A stretch of 64,000 bases of DNA from Natronobiforma cellulositropha (lineage in GTDB: Archaea > Halobacteriota > Halobacteria > Halobacteriales > Natrialbaceae), in NCBI RefSeq assembly GCF_025629245.1, contig NZ_JANZXN010000015.1, positions 124,001 through 188,000 of the forward strand. Reading direction: 5' to 3'. The notes under the pieces were generated by a model that was not told the DNA's origin, did not search any database, and saw only the letters and a program-made list of their open reading frames with translations. The position numbers and the translations under genes are program-made. The stretch's first letter is position 1; each line of letters starts with the position of its first letter. Shown piece after piece: positions 43,674 through 53,085 of the stretch.

Positions 43674-44174
43674 ATGTCACTCGCCGCCGAGACGAGACGG
43701 GCGCTCGAGCGCCACCCGTTTCTCGTCGCCGCACTCCGCGCAGAGGTCGTCAACTACACCGCCGCCGCCCGCTTTCTCGACGTCGACGGCGAACTCGAGG
43801 CGGTCGCGACGGCGCTCCGGCGCTACGCGGAGGACCTCCCCGACTACGAGACCGACGCGCGCGACGCGCGCGTAACCATGCAGAGTGGACTCGGCCCGGT
43901 GGAGACGCTCGAGGAGGCACTGATCGTCGTCGGTGCGGGCGCCCTCGGCGTCCCGGAGACGGGTGCGACCGGCGGCGACCGGACCGCCATCCTCGCGAAC
44001 GGTGCGGTCGACGCGAGTGCGCTCTCGAGCGTGCTCGAGCGACTGGCGCTCGCCGAGATCGAGGTCGAGTCAGCAGCCGTCGCCGACGGAACGCTGGCCG
44101 TCGTGGTGGGCCGACGCGACGGCGTGAACGCCGTCCGTCTCGTCGAAGGGGCGCTCGAGTCGGTTCCCTCCTGA
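43674..44174 (+). CDS. Conserved haloarchaeal protein of unknown function
   Basis: 166 residues from the ATG at 43674; a TATA-like gtttatg about 28 bp upstream agrees with this leaderless start. The N-terminal helical part, FLVAALRAEVVNYTAAARFL, looks like a domain found in several haloarchaeal genes, and the C-terminal half is an ACT-like alpha/beta region (LAEIEVESAAVADGTLAVVVGRRDG). An ACT-type regulatory role is possible but unproven. It sits just upstream of cysS in the same direction. Confidence 0.7.
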   Translation: MSLAAETRRALERHPFLVAALRAEVVNYTAAARFLDVDGELEAVATALRRYAEDLPDYETDARDARVTMQSGLGPVETLEEALIVVGAGALGVPETGATGGDRTAILANGAVDASALSSVLERLALAEIEVESAAVADGTLAVVVGRRDGVNAVRLVEGALESVPS

Positions 44175-44227
44175 GCGGTGAAAGCGCACCAGACGCTTTA
44201 ACTTCGGCCACCGGATATGGTGAGACA

Positions 44228-45706
44228 ATGACCCTGTACGTGACGAACACGTTGACGGGCGAGAAGGAGCCGTTCGAGCCACAGGACCCCGAAAACGTCT
44301 CCCTCTACTACTGTGGCCTGACGGTCTCCGACCCGCCCCACCTCGGCCACGCCCGCTCGTGGGTCCACGTCGACGTGATGCACCGCTGGCTCGAGCACCT
44401 CGGCTACGAGGTCCGTCACGTCGAGAACTTCACGGACGTCAACGAAAAGATCGTCGCCCGCGTCGGCGAGGACGACCTCGGTGAGAGCGAGGAGGAGGTG
44501 GCGCGAACCTACGTCGCCGAGGCGATCACGGCGATGCGGTCGCTCAACCTGCTGCGTGCGGAGGTGTATCCGCGTGTCACCGAGCACATCCCCCAGATCG
44601 TCGAGCTGATCGAGACGCTGATCGAACGCGAGTACGCCTACGAGTCGAACGGGTCGGTCTACTTCGACGTCACCGCCTTCGAGGAGTACGGCAAACTCTC
44701 GAACCAGCAGGTCGACGAGATCGAAGCCCAGGGAGACGAGCGCGAGCGCTCGGAGAAACGCCATCCGGCGGACTTCGCCCTCTGGAAGGGCGGCGGCGTC
44801 GACCCGGACGCCGTCTGTGAACACCGACACGAGGGCGTCGAGGGTGAGCCAACCGAGGGCCTGACCTGGGACTCGCCGTGGGGCGAGGGCCGCCCAGGCT
44901 GGCACATCGAGTGTTCGGCGATGAGTATGGCCCACCTCGGTGAGACCCTCGACATTCACGTCGGTGGGCGCGACCTCGTCTTCCCCCACCACGAGAACGA
45001 GATCGCCCAGAGCGAGGCCGCGACCGGCCAGGAGTTCGCGACCTACTGGCTCCACTGTGAACTGTTCCGGATGGGCGACGAGAAGATGTCCTCGAGTCTC
45101 GGCAACTTCGTCACCGTCGGCGAGGGCATCGAGAAGTGGGGGACCAACGCCCTGCGAACGTTCCTCACTGCCGGCTCGTACAACAGCCAGCAGCTCTACA
45201 GCGACGAGACGATCAGCGAGGCACTCGAGCGCTGGGAGCGACTCGAGCGCGCCTACGAGCGGGCGACCGGTGCGCTCGACTCCCCGGAGGCCTCCTCGGT
45301 CACCGAAGACGAGGCGCTCCGCTCGAGCGTCGACGCGGTGCGCGAGGCGTTTACGGCCGCGATGAACGACGACTTCAACACACGCGAGGCACAGTCGGCG
45401 TTGCTCGAACTCGCCGGAGCGATCAACCGTCACGTCGACGAACCGCCGCACGATTATCGCGGTCTCAAGCGAGCCGTCGAGACGCTCGAGGAACTCGGCG
45501 GCGTGCTGGGTCTCTCGTTCACCGGCGAGACGACCGGCGAGGTCGACCTCGCGGCGGACGTGGTCGAACTCGTCCTCGACGTGAGAGAACAGGAGCGGGC
45601 GGCGGGCGACTACGAGCGCGCCGACGAACTCAGAGCGGAACTCGAGGCACTCGGCGTCGAGGTGCAAGACACCGACGACGGCCCGACCTACCGGCTCGAT
45701 TCGTAG
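44228..45706 (+). CDS. cysS: Cysteinyl-tRNA synthetase
   Basis: 492 residues. The first ATP-binding motif is CGLTVSDPPHLGHARSW (zinc and HIGH region), and DEKMSSSLGNF is the KMSKS motif. GWHIECSAMSM carries a zinc cysteine. The normal length and intact motifs support a functional enzyme that charges tRNA(Cys). The gene follows the ACT-like protein by 53 bp. The call is firm. Confidence 0.95.
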   Translation: MTLYVTNTLTGEKEPFEPQDPENVSLYYCGLTVSDPPHLGHARSWVHVDVMHRWLEHLGYEVRHVENFTDVNEKIVARVGEDDLGESEEEVARTYVAEAITAMRSLNLLRAEVYPRVTEHIPQIVELIETLIEREYAYESNGSVYFDVTAFEEYGKLSNQQVDEIEAQGDERERSEKRHPADFALWKGGGVDPDAVCEHRHEGVEGEPTEGLTWDSPWGEGRPGWHIECSAMSMAHLGETLDIHVGGRDLVFPHHENEIAQSEAATGQEFATYWLHCELFRMGDEKMSSSLGNFVTVGEGIEKWGTNALRTFLTAGSYNSQQLYSDETISEALERWERLERAYERATGALDSPEASSVTEDEALRSSVDAVREAFTAAMNDDFNTREAQSALLELAGAINRHVDEPPHDYRGLKRAVETLEELGGVLGLSFTGETTGEVDLAADVVELVLDVREQERAAGDYERADELRAELEALGVEVQDTDDGPTYRLDS

Positions 45707-45762
45707 GACGTGACACCAGCGGAGCCATATTCCTCAAGTACGTGGCTGGCGTCCGTTCCGAC

Positions 45763-46839
45763 ATGTCCGATCCGGGGCCGCTGGTCGCCGCTGCATTCGA
45801 CGTCCTGCCGTCGACTGCCGCGATACTCGATTCTACAGGCGACATCGTCAGAACCAACGAGACGTGGCGGTGGTTCGGCCGCGAGAACGATGGTCCGACC
45901 GACGTCGTCTGTGGTCACGGGAACTATCTCGAGGTGTGTGACGCGAGTGACGACCCGGTCGCGGCCGAGGCGGCGGCCGGGATTCGCGCCCTGCTCGAGG
46001 GCGACGAATCGACCGTCTCGTTCGAGTATCCCTGCCACTCGCCGGGAACGAAACGGTGGTTTACGATGCAGGCGACGGCGTTCGAGCACGGTGGCGAACG
46101 GTACGTCCTGGTTGTCCACGCTGACATCACGGAACGGCGCCTGGCCGAAGAACGGGTCGCAGCGCAGGCAGAACGGATGGAGTCGTTCGCAGGAATGCTC
46201 TCACACGACCTCAGGAACCCCCTGTCGGTTGCCCTCGCCGAAGTCTCTCACCTCGCAGACGTCACCGACGGGAGCGCTCACGAGTCGCTCCACTCTTCGC
46301 TCGAGCGTATGTCGACGATCATCGACGACGCGCTCGTCCTCGCGAGCGCCGACGACGTCGATGAGACACGCGCCTGCTCGCTCGAGACGCTCACACGGGC
46401 GGCCTGGTCACACGTCGAAACGAGTGGGTCGGCGCTCGAGGTTCGCGGCTCGGAGACGGTCGACGTCGATCCCGACCTCGTCGGCCACCTCTTCGAGAAC
46501 CTCTTTCGCAACGCCATCGAACACGGGACCCGGCCAGGAACCGAGCGCGAGAGCGACGAACCCGGCGTGACCGTTCGCGTCGGCACGCTCGAGGACGGCT
46601 TCTACGTCGAGGACGACGGTCCCGGCATTCCGCCGGAGACACGCGACCACGTCTTCGAGTCGGGCTACTCGACGGTCGAGGAGGGTTCCGGCTACGGTCT
46701 CCACATCGTCGACCGGGTGGCGCGTGCACACGGCTGGAGCGTCTCGGTCGGTGCGAGCGAGGACGGCGGCGCTCGCTTCGAGATCACCGGAGCGACACAC
46801 GAACGAACAGACGCCGACGCATCGGCGACCGCTCCCTGA
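45763..46839 (+). CDS. PAS-domain histidine kinase
   Basis: 358 residues from the ATG at 45763. A PAS domain (residues 15-130, FDVLPSTAAILDSTGDIVRTN and TMQATAFEHGGERYVLVVHADITERR) precedes the H-box SHDLRNPLSVALAEV (His about 147) and a HATPase domain with N-box HLFENLFRNAIEHG and G-boxes DDGPGIPPETRDHVFESGYS, GSGYGLHIVDRVA. It is cytoplasmic with no membrane segments. The cognate response regulator is not adjacent. A TATA-like ccatattcc lies upstream near 45725. Confidence 0.88.
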   Translation: MSDPGPLVAAAFDVLPSTAAILDSTGDIVRTNETWRWFGRENDGPTDVVCGHGNYLEVCDASDDPVAAEAAAGIRALLEGDESTVSFEYPCHSPGTKRWFTMQATAFEHGGERYVLVVHADITERRLAEERVAAQAERMESFAGMLSHDLRNPLSVALAEVSHLADVTDGSAHESLHSSLERMSTIIDDALVLASADDVDETRACSLETLTRAAWSHVETSGSALEVRGSETVDVDPDLVGHLFENLFRNAIEHGTRPGTERESDEPGVTVRVGTLEDGFYVEDDGPGIPPETRDHVFESGYSTVEEGSGYGLHIVDRVARAHGWSVSVGASEDGGARFEITGATHERTDADASATAP

Positions 46840-46940
46840 CCCTGACGGTCGTCGGTGGAGTAACGACTCGCCAGCAAAATTGTCCTCGCACGGTGAGAGA
46901 CGGTGGCGGTGTTTATCGTCCTTCTCGAGGTCGAGAGCGT

Positions 46941-47570
46941 ATGCACCGCCGCCGAGCACTCGCTGGTCTCGCTGCGTGTGGCTGTGTGATGACTGCAGGC
47001 TGTCTCGACACGCTGGTCGGGAGGCTGACGACGCACACCGCGACGCCCGTCGAGGTCCGCGAGGCGGTGGCGACTGAACAGGGCTACGAACACCAGGGGA
47101 CCGACGAGGACGTTCGCGAAGAGACGGTCGCCAGACAGCGCGTCGAGGTGACCAGCTACGCCGCCCAGTACGAGCGACGGAGCACCGTCCCCGGTCTCGG
47201 TGAGGTCCGAACCAGCGTCTTCGGCGCGGCCTCGACCCCGCAGGTATCGCTCCTCGGCACCCAGCACAACCCGATTGCCGATCTGAGCACGCGCGAACTC
47301 GTCGACGAGGCCCAGGAGACGTACACACCGCTCTCGGTGGGCGACGCAATCGACTCGAGGACCGTCCCGATCCTCGGACACGACACCGAGGTCGAGACGT
47401 TCGAGGGCGAGGCGCTGCTAACCGACGGTCTCGAGGTCGAGGTCAGAATCGACATCGCGCGCTTCGACAACGCCGACGATCACCTGGTCGCCGTCGGCGT
47501 CTATCCGGAACTGCTCTCGAGTGAGCGCGAGCGGATCGACGCCCTACTCGAGGGACTCGAGCACGGCTGA
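46941..47570 (+). CDS. Lipoprotein of unknown function (haloarchaeal type)
   Basis: 209 residues from the ATG at 46941. A short Tat-like signal, MHRRRALAGLAACGCVMTAG, ends with lipobox Cys21. The mature part has repeated strands, QRVEVTSYAAQYERRSTV and SLLGTQHNPIADLSTRELVDEAQ, and resembles the DUF6517-type haloarchaeal lipoproteins. No catalytic motif is seen. It ends two bases before the end of the presenilin-like gene on the opposite strand. Confidence 0.72.
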   Translation: MHRRRALAGLAACGCVMTAGCLDTLVGRLTTHTATPVEVREAVATEQGYEHQGTDEDVREETVARQRVEVTSYAAQYERRSTVPGLGEVRTSVFGAASTPQVSLLGTQHNPIADLSTRELVDEAQETYTPLSVGDAIDSRTVPILGHDTEVETFEGEALLTDGLEVEVRIDIARFDNADDHLVAVGVYPELLSSERERIDALLEGLEHG

Positions 47571-47571
47571 T

Positions 47572-48621
47572 TCAGAAGCCGAGCGCCGTCGCGAGCGAGA
47601 CGCCGCTGGCGAGTGCGCCGAGTACGTAGCCGGTGATCGCGCCGCCGTTGAGTAAGGGTAGTCCCGCGTGGGCGCGCCCCTGTAACACCATGTAGAGCAG
47701 GACGACCAGGCCAACGAGCGTGCCGACCATCGCACCCAGCGCAGAGAGGTTGAGCGCGATGAGGGGGACCTCGAGTGTACCCTCCTCGATGAAGTAGGCG
47801 GCGCTGGCGACCAGGATGGTCGGGATGATGGCGTCGCCGAGACCGATGAACAGCGCGTCGCGCTCGAACTGGTCGTCGGAATCGGTGCCGTCGTCGCCGG
47901 CATCGTCACCGTCCGTCGTACTCGAGCCGTCGGCGTCTCCGCCGTTGGCAGCAGAGCCATCCGCCGTCCCCGTCGGCGCCGACTCGTCGCCCTCGATGAC
48001 GCCGGCGGTGCTGTCGGTCGCGAGGTAGGAGTACGACAGTGTGGTGGGGACGACGAGGACGACGGGAATTTTCAGGTCCATGACGCCCTCGGCGAGCGAG
48101 AGCATGTGTTTCGTCTTGTAGACGCTGATAGCGTCGTAGATGGCGAGTGCCGCGAGCAACAGCAGTGCGGGAAGCAGGCCGAAACTGATGCCGAACAGCC
48201 CGGCCGCGCCCGCACCCATCACGACTCCGGCGGCGTCGATGACGTACCACTCGGGGTAGGCCAGCAAGCCGACGCCGACGGCGAGTGCGCCGAGGAGGGC
48301 GAGTGCGTGCAGGTCGTAGACCACCACGAACGGCGGGACGACCTCCGCGAAGACGAACCAGGCGAGCATCGCGCTCACGCCGACGACGATGGCGCGGATC
48401 ACCCACTGGGCGTCGTACTTGAACGCCGCGAGCATGAAGCCCGTCATCAGGAGGATCACGAGGAAGTAGAGCAGGCTGATCACCGGATCGTCCGGGTCTT
48501 CGACGACCTGGTGCTCTGCGTCGTGGAAGGGTTCGACCAGTGCCAGCGCACCGAGTTGTACGGCGAGAAACAGCGCCACCACCGCGAGAACCGCAGCGAG
48601 GACCCCGGTCCGATCGTTCAT
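47572..48621 (-). CDS. Presenilin-like intramembrane aspartyl protease
   Basis: 349 residues with nine membrane helices. Catalytic YD is at 162-163 (LAIYDAISVYKT) and GLGD at 260-263, with GLPLLN near the end in place of the usual PAL. The loop between the catalytic helices (about residues 205-250) is a long Asp/Gly/Ser-rich insertion. This matches the archaeal presenilin/signal-peptide-peptidase homologues, which cut substrates inside the membrane. Function in archaea is not established. Confidence 0.85.
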   Translation of the reverse strand: MNDRTGVLAAVLAVVALFLAVQLGALALVEPFHDAEHQVVEDPDDPVISLLYFLVILLMTGFMLAAFKYDAQWVIRAIVVGVSAMLAWFVFAEVVPPFVVVYDLHALALLGALAVGVGLLAYPEWYVIDAAGVVMGAGAAGLFGISFGLLPALLLLAALAIYDAISVYKTKHMLSLAEGVMDLKIPVVLVVPTTLSYSYLATDSTAGVIEGDESAPTGTADGSAANGGDADGSSTTDGDDAGDDGTDSDDQFERDALFIGLGDAIIPTILVASAAYFIEEGTLEVPLIALNLSALGAMVGTLVGLVVLLYMVLQGRAHAGLPLLNGGAITGYVLGALASGVSLATALGF

Positions 48622-48717
48622 GTCGCCCGGTTTGCGTGCCGCTCGTATTGGTGTTGCGCTCTTCTCGTCAGAAACGTGGACGAGGCTGCGGGCCCGACCA
48701 CACCCTCACACGGTCGT

Positions 48718-48951
48718 CTACGCCCGCGCGTAGAGCGTCGACCCGACCAATCCGGGCGCGTGGACGCTCGGGTTCGGCGTGACGGCGACGTAGGGCCGGG
48801 AGACGGGTCCGAAGACGTCGACGACGCGGCCGACTTTCTCGAGTGAGTCGTCGAGGACCATGGTTCCGATCTCCGTCTCGTCACCTTCACCCTCCGCACG
48901 GAGGACGAGCAGGCCCTGGGCAGTGCGAACGACCGACCCGACGCGATACAT
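48718..48951 (-). CDS. gar1: H/ACA RNA-protein complex component Gar1
   Basis: 77 residues from the ATG at 48951 (an in-frame GTG is two codons upstream). The small beta-barrel, YRVGSVVRTAQGLLVLRAE, then EIGTMVLDDSLEKVGRVVDVFGPVSRPYVAV, is that of archaeal Gar1, which works with Cbf5 and Nop10 in H/ACA RNA-guided pseudouridylation. It starts eight bases after the srp19 stop and is co-transcribed with it, a common archaeal arrangement. Confidence 0.85.
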   Translation of the reverse strand: MYRVGSVVRTAQGLLVLRAEGEGDETEIGTMVLDDSLEKVGRVVDVFGPVSRPYVAVTPNPSVHAPGLVGSTLYARA

Positions 48952-48959
48952 CGCCACGG

Positions 48960-49241
48960 TTAGGTGCGCATCGCGACGACGTACGCCGCGACGGCCTGGA
49001 CGAGATCGTTCTTCGTCGAGTCGTCGGCACCGCGGACGACGACGCGTCCCCGCCTGGCCCAGGGTTCGCGCGAGTAGGCTTTCTCGCGCTCGACGGCGGC
49101 GTCGTAGCCGATCTGCTGGACGGCCTTTGCGATCTCCTCGACCGTCGGTTCGTCGACGGCGAGGTCCTGTGGGACGCGTCGTCCATCGGACCGCGAGAGG
49201 GAGGCGTCGAGATACGCGGGCCAGATGACGTTTTCGACCAT
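48960..49241 (-). CDS. srp19: Signal recognition particle subunit SRP19
   Basis: 93 residues from the ATG at 49241. The start [23 protein letters not shown] followed by [23 protein letters not shown] is the SRP19 signature; this protein binds 7S RNA and helps SRP54 load. It is first in an operon with gar1. The 7S RNA gene itself was not seen in the window. Confidence 0.9.
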   Translation of the reverse strand: MVENVIWPAYLDASLSRSDGRRVPQDLAVDEPTVEEIAKAVQQIGYDAAVEREKAYSREPWARRGRVVVRGADDSTKNDLVQAVAAYVVAMRT

Positions 49242-49303
49242 ACGGATACGTCTGACGGGGGGTGAGTAAACGCTTTTCAAAACGTGACGGTCAGCGGATC
49301 GGG

Positions 49304-50479
49304 TCAGCGCCGGCGGCGGGCGAACAGTCCCGTCCCGACGAGCACCGCGACGACGGCCGCAGGCAGCGTGAAGCCGGGGATCGACTCGGCGCTGTCGTCG
49401 CCCTCGTCTGTACTGCCGCTCGCTTCGTCGTCAGCCTCGTCCGCACCCGCGCCAGTGTCGTCTGCGTCCGCCCCCTCGCCGTCAGCGTCTGCCTCCTCGT
49501 CACCGCCCGCCGAATCGAGGTCGGTCTCGAGTCCCAACTCTGCCTGTGCTTCGGCGTACGCCTCGGGGTGGACCGCTTCGACGATGTCCTCGATGGCGTA
49601 GACGACGTGCGGTGCGGGCTGGTTCACCTGGTTCGAGGAGACCGCGACCAGGTTGTCTTCCTCGTACGCCGTCGTCGCCATCGCCCCCTCGCTCAGCTCG
49701 GGCGACTCGCCGTCGCTCTCGACGCCGTAGACGATCCACTCGGGGTCGGCGTCGACGATCTGTTCGTCGCTGATCTCCATCCAGCCCTCGATGCCGACCG
49801 CCGAGGCGAGGTTCTCGACGCCCGCCGTCTCGAGAATCTCCTCCTGGAACGTCCCTTCACCGGCCGTCCAGCCGAAGCCGAGCGACCAGTAGGCGAGCGG
49901 ACGCTCTTCGCCTTCGAGTGCGTCCTCGAGCGCCTCGAGTCGGTCGTCCATCCAGCCGATACGCTCGAGTGCACCGCCACACTCACCGGTGAGGAGTCCG
50001 GTCTCGAAGACGCTCTCGCGGATGTCCGAAATAGCGGCCGCAGTCTCGAACTGATAGACCGTCAGCCCCGCGTTTCGAAGCTGTTCGACGTCGTCATCGA
50101 CGGTGACGGCGGCGGCGAGGACCAGATCAGGCTCGAGGTCGATCACGGCTTCGATGTCGACGGATTCCTCCCCCGCAACGTCGATGTTCGTCCGGTCACC
50201 GGGGTCGTGGGCGTCGGTGTACTGATTGATCGGCATTCCGACGAGCGTCTCTTCGGCACCGATTTCGTACACCAACTGGACGTCACTCGGCTGGAGCGCC
50301 ACGACGCGCTCGGGTGGCTCTTCGAGCGTGAACGTCTCACCGCCCGCGTCCTCGAACTCGAGCGGGTACTCACAGGTCGCCTCGTTTACCCCGCCCGACG
50401 CGCCGCCGGCGACGACCGCCGGAGCGAACGCGCCCGCGAGGACTACCACTGTCACCAGTACTGCGAGGAGTCGCTTCAT
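49304..50479 (-). CDS. BtuF/FepB-type ABC substrate-binding protein with PGF-CTERM anchor
   Basis: 391 residues from the ATG at 50479. A Sec signal peptide ([22 protein letters not shown]) precedes a periplasmic-binding-protein type 3 domain: [54 protein letters not shown]. The C-terminus has an acidic linker and [24 protein letters not shown], a PGF-CTERM archaeosortase signal, so the protein is probably anchored to the surface. It binds cobalamin or a siderophore. It is divergent from the permease gene with a shared 60-bp promoter. Confidence 0.88.
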   Translation of the reverse strand: MKRLLAVLVTVVVLAGAFAPAVVAGGASGGVNEATCEYPLEFEDAGGETFTLEEPPERVVALQPSDVQLVYEIGAEETLVGMPINQYTDAHDPGDRTNIDVAGEESVDIEAVIDLEPDLVLAAAVTVDDDVEQLRNAGLTVYQFETAAAISDIRESVFETGLLTGECGGALERIGWMDDRLEALEDALEGEERPLAYWSLGFGWTAGEGTFQEEILETAGVENLASAVGIEGWMEISDEQIVDADPEWIVYGVESDGESPELSEGAMATTAYEEDNLVAVSSNQVNQPAPHVVYAIEDIVEAVHPEAYAEAQAELGLETDLDSAGGDEEADADGEGADADDTGAGADEADDEASGSTDEGDDSAESIPGFTLPAAVVAVLVGTGLFARRRR

Positions 50480-50539
50480 CGCTCCCACCTCGAACACACT
50501 CCAACAAATATTTGCCTAAAGCAAGCGAGGTTGTGTACA
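50480..50539. promoter_or_regulatory. Shared divergent promoter of btuF-like and btuC-like genes
   Basis: The perfect palindrome CAAATATTTG (50505-50514) lies about 30 bp from the ATG at 50479 on one side and the GTG at 50540 on the other. It can act as a TATA element for both directions. Next to it is TTGC-cctaaa-GCAA-like sequence (50512-50524), which recalls the iron-box half site of DtxR/SirR-type regulators in haloarchaea. Regulation by metal is inference. Confidence 0.55.
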
Positions 50540-51634
50540 GTGACCCGACCGAGCCGTATCTTCGCCTGGTCGCTCTGCCTGACGGCGCTACTCGCGGGTG
50601 TCGTCGTCGCGAGCGCCGCCCTCGGCTCGGTCAGTATCGACCCCGTGACCGTCGCGATGGCGATTCTGAACGCGGTGGTCGTCCCCGTCGGACTCGAGCG
50701 CACCGGGTGGGCCGTGCCCATCGTGGGCTGGACGGTGCCGGTGGTTGCACTCGAGTTCGCGCCGCTGTTCGCGTTCGACGTTCCGTCGGCCCACCAGACC
50801 ATCGTCGCCGACATTCGCCTGCCGCGAATCGCACTCGCGGCGACGGTGGGGTTCGGTCTCGCCGCGGCGGGAACGGTCATGCAGGGTTTCTTCCGCAACC
50901 CGCTGGCCGACCCGTCGATCATCGGCGTCTCCTCGGGGGCGGCCGTCGGCGCGGTCGCCGTGATCGCCTTTCCGGTGCTGGTTCCGGTCGGCCTGCGCCC
51001 GGCGGCGTTCACGACGGCCGTCGTCACGGCGTTTCTCGTCTACGCCATCGCGACCGAGGGTGGGCGGACGCCGGTCGCGACCCTGTTGCTCGCGGGCGTC
51101 GCGATACAGGCGTTTCTCGGTGCGGTCATCTCCTACATGCTCTTACACAGCGGTGAGAGCCTCCGCGAGGCCGTCGTCTGGCTGATGGGCCACCTCTCGA
51201 ACAGCACCTGGAACGACGTCGCTCTCTCGCTGCCGTTCGTCCTCGCCGGCGTCGTGATCCTCGGGGCGTACACGCGCGAGATGAACGTCTTGCTCCTCGG
51301 CGAGGAGGACGCCCACCACCTCGGCGTCGAGGTCGAGCGGACCAAACTGCTGTTGCTCGCCCTCGCGAGCGTGATCACCGCGGCGGGCGTTGCCGTTGCA
51401 GGCGTCATCGGTTTCGTCGGTCTCGTCGTCCCGCACATGATGCGGCTCATCGTCGGTCCCGACCACCGGATCCTCCTCCCGACGAGCGCACTCGCCGGTG
51501 CCTCGTTTCTCGTCGCCACTGATACCATCGCCAGGGCCGGACCCGCCGAGGTCCCCGTCGGCATCGTCACCGCCGCACTCGGCGCGCCCTTCTTCCTCTA
51601 CTTGCTGGTCCGCAGGGAGGTGCACGCACTGTGA
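50540..51634 (+). CDS. btuC: BtuC/FecD-type ABC transporter permease
   Basis: 364 residues from GTG 50540 (VTRPSRIFAWSLCL). Ten or so membrane helices and typical BtuC segments are seen: ADIRLPRIALAATVGFGLAAAGTVMQGFFRNPLADPSIIGVSSGAA, LLLAGVAIQAFLGAVIS and GVIGFVGLVVPHMMRLIVGPDHR. The frame extends further upstream, but that part overlaps btuF and the promoter. It imports cobalamin or iron-siderophore. The stop overlaps the start of the ATPase gene (GTGA). Confidence 0.9.
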   Translation: MTRPSRIFAWSLCLTALLAGVVVASAALGSVSIDPVTVAMAILNAVVVPVGLERTGWAVPIVGWTVPVVALEFAPLFAFDVPSAHQTIVADIRLPRIALAATVGFGLAAAGTVMQGFFRNPLADPSIIGVSSGAAVGAVAVIAFPVLVPVGLRPAAFTTAVVTAFLVYAIATEGGRTPVATLLLAGVAIQAFLGAVISYMLLHSGESLREAVVWLMGHLSNSTWNDVALSLPFVLAGVVILGAYTREMNVLLLGEEDAHHLGVEVERTKLLLLALASVITAAGVAVAGVIGFVGLVVPHMMRLIVGPDHRILLPTSALAGASFLVATDTIARAGPAEVPVGIVTAALGAPFFLYLLVRREVHAL

Positions 51635-53010
51635 CGCCTGACGGGCGACGGCCGGACCCCGTCCCCACCCCCGACGAGTACCCGATGGTCGATATCTCCG
51701 ACCTCTCGCTCTCACTCGGCGGCCAGCAGATCCTCAGCGACGTCTCGCTGTCGGTCGAGCGCGGCGAGGTCGTCGGTCTCATCGGCCCGAACGGGGCGGG
51801 GAAGACCACCCTCCTGCGTGCGCTCACCGGCGTCCTCACCCCCGACGCTGGTACGGTCGTCGTCGACGGCGAGACCGTCCACGCACTCTCGTCTCGAGCG
51901 ACCAGCCGACTCCTCTCGGTCGTCCCCCAGGAGACGACGGTCTCGTTCGCCTTCGACGTCCGATCGATCGTCGAGATGGGCAGGACGCCGTACCGCTCGC
52001 GCTTTTCACCCCCGACGGCTGACGACCGAAAACTGATCGAGGACGCACTCGAGCGAACCGCCACCGACTCGCTCGCCGAGCGCTCGATCGGGACCGTCAG
52101 CGGCGGTGAACGCCAGCGCGTGCTGCTCGCGCGCACGCTCGCACAGGACACACCCGTGATCGTCCTCGACGAACCGACGGCCAGTCTCGACATCGCCCAC
52201 CAGGTCGAGACGCTCGAACTCGTCTGTGACCTCGCCGCCGAGGGGAAGACCGTGATCGCCGCGATCCACGACCTGGACCTCGCCGCCCGCTACTGTGACT
52301 CGCTCGTCTTACTCGCCGACGGCACCGTCCTCGAGCGTGGCCCGCCGGAGACCGTCCTGACGAGCGCCCACCTCGAGCGGGCGTTCGACGCCACGGCGGC
52401 GATCACGAAGCACCCGGTGACCGGATCGACGAACGTGACGACGCTCCCGAGCGATTCGGTCGCGTTCGACACCCGAGAGGGGGGTCCGCCACGTGTTCAC
52501 GTCGTCGGCTCCGGGGGGACCGCCGCCGGTGTACTCGCTCGACTCGCTGCCGCCGGCGTCGACGCCTCACTCGGACCGGTGACGGCCACCGACGTGGCCG
52601 CGGAGACGGCCGCCCAGCTCGGCGTCGACACACTCACGGTCGATCCGTTCTCGCCGCTCGAGCGAACGACCGTCGACGCACTCGAACGGGAACTCGCCGC
52701 CGCCGACGTGACGATACTCGCGGACCTCCGGGTCAGCGTCGGCAACCAACTCCTGCTCGAGTCGCTCGCCGACGCTCCCGCGCCGGTGTTCCTCGAGACG
52801 ACGCCCTTCACGGAGCGAAACGCGGCCGGTGGTGGCGCTCGGGAACGCTACGAGCGACTCCGCGACCGGGCGCGAGCGGTGAGTGACGACTCGGACTCAC
52901 TCGTCCGAACCGTTCGTCGCGTACTCGAGACGCGGCCGCCGTCCCCACCGGCCGACGGCTCGCGTGAGTCCACACACGCGTCGCTCGACTCGATCGACGC
53001 GACCGACTGA
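51631..53010 (+). CDS. btuD: BtuD-type ABC ATPase with C-terminal Rossmann-like extension
   Basis: 459 residues starting at GTG overlapping the permease stop. Walker A GPNGAGKTTLL is near residue 55, the signature VSGGERQRVLLARTLAQ near 150, and VIVLDEPTASLDIAH Walker B; the H-loop is AAIHDLDLAARY. The nucleotide-binding part ends near residue 260. About 190 more residues form an extra domain with a nucleotide-binding-like start VHVVGSGGTAAGVLARLAAAGVD and ADVTILADLRVSVGNQLLLESL. This haloarchaeal extension is absent from bacterial BtuD and its role is unknown. Confidence 0.88.
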   Translation: MTPDGRRPDPVPTPDEYPMVDISDLSLSLGGQQILSDVSLSVERGEVVGLIGPNGAGKTTLLRALTGVLTPDAGTVVVDGETVHALSSRATSRLLSVVPQETTVSFAFDVRSIVEMGRTPYRSRFSPPTADDRKLIEDALERTATDSLAERSIGTVSGGERQRVLLARTLAQDTPVIVLDEPTASLDIAHQVETLELVCDLAAEGKTVIAAIHDLDLAARYCDSLVLLADGTVLERGPPETVLTSAHLERAFDATAAITKHPVTGSTNVTTLPSDSVAFDTREGGPPRVHVVGSGGTAAGVLARLAAAGVDASLGPVTATDVAAETAAQLGVDTLTVDPFSPLERTTVDALERELAAADVTILADLRVSVGNQLLLESLADAPAPVFLETTPFTERNAAGGGARERYERLRDRARAVSDDSDSLVRTVRRVLETRPPSPPADGSRESTHASLDSIDATD

Positions 53011-53085
53011 GGGACCGTACCGTGTACACCCTCGGCGTGTGCCCCTTCCTGCACACTTTTGTGCTTCCCTCCCGCCACCTCTTCC

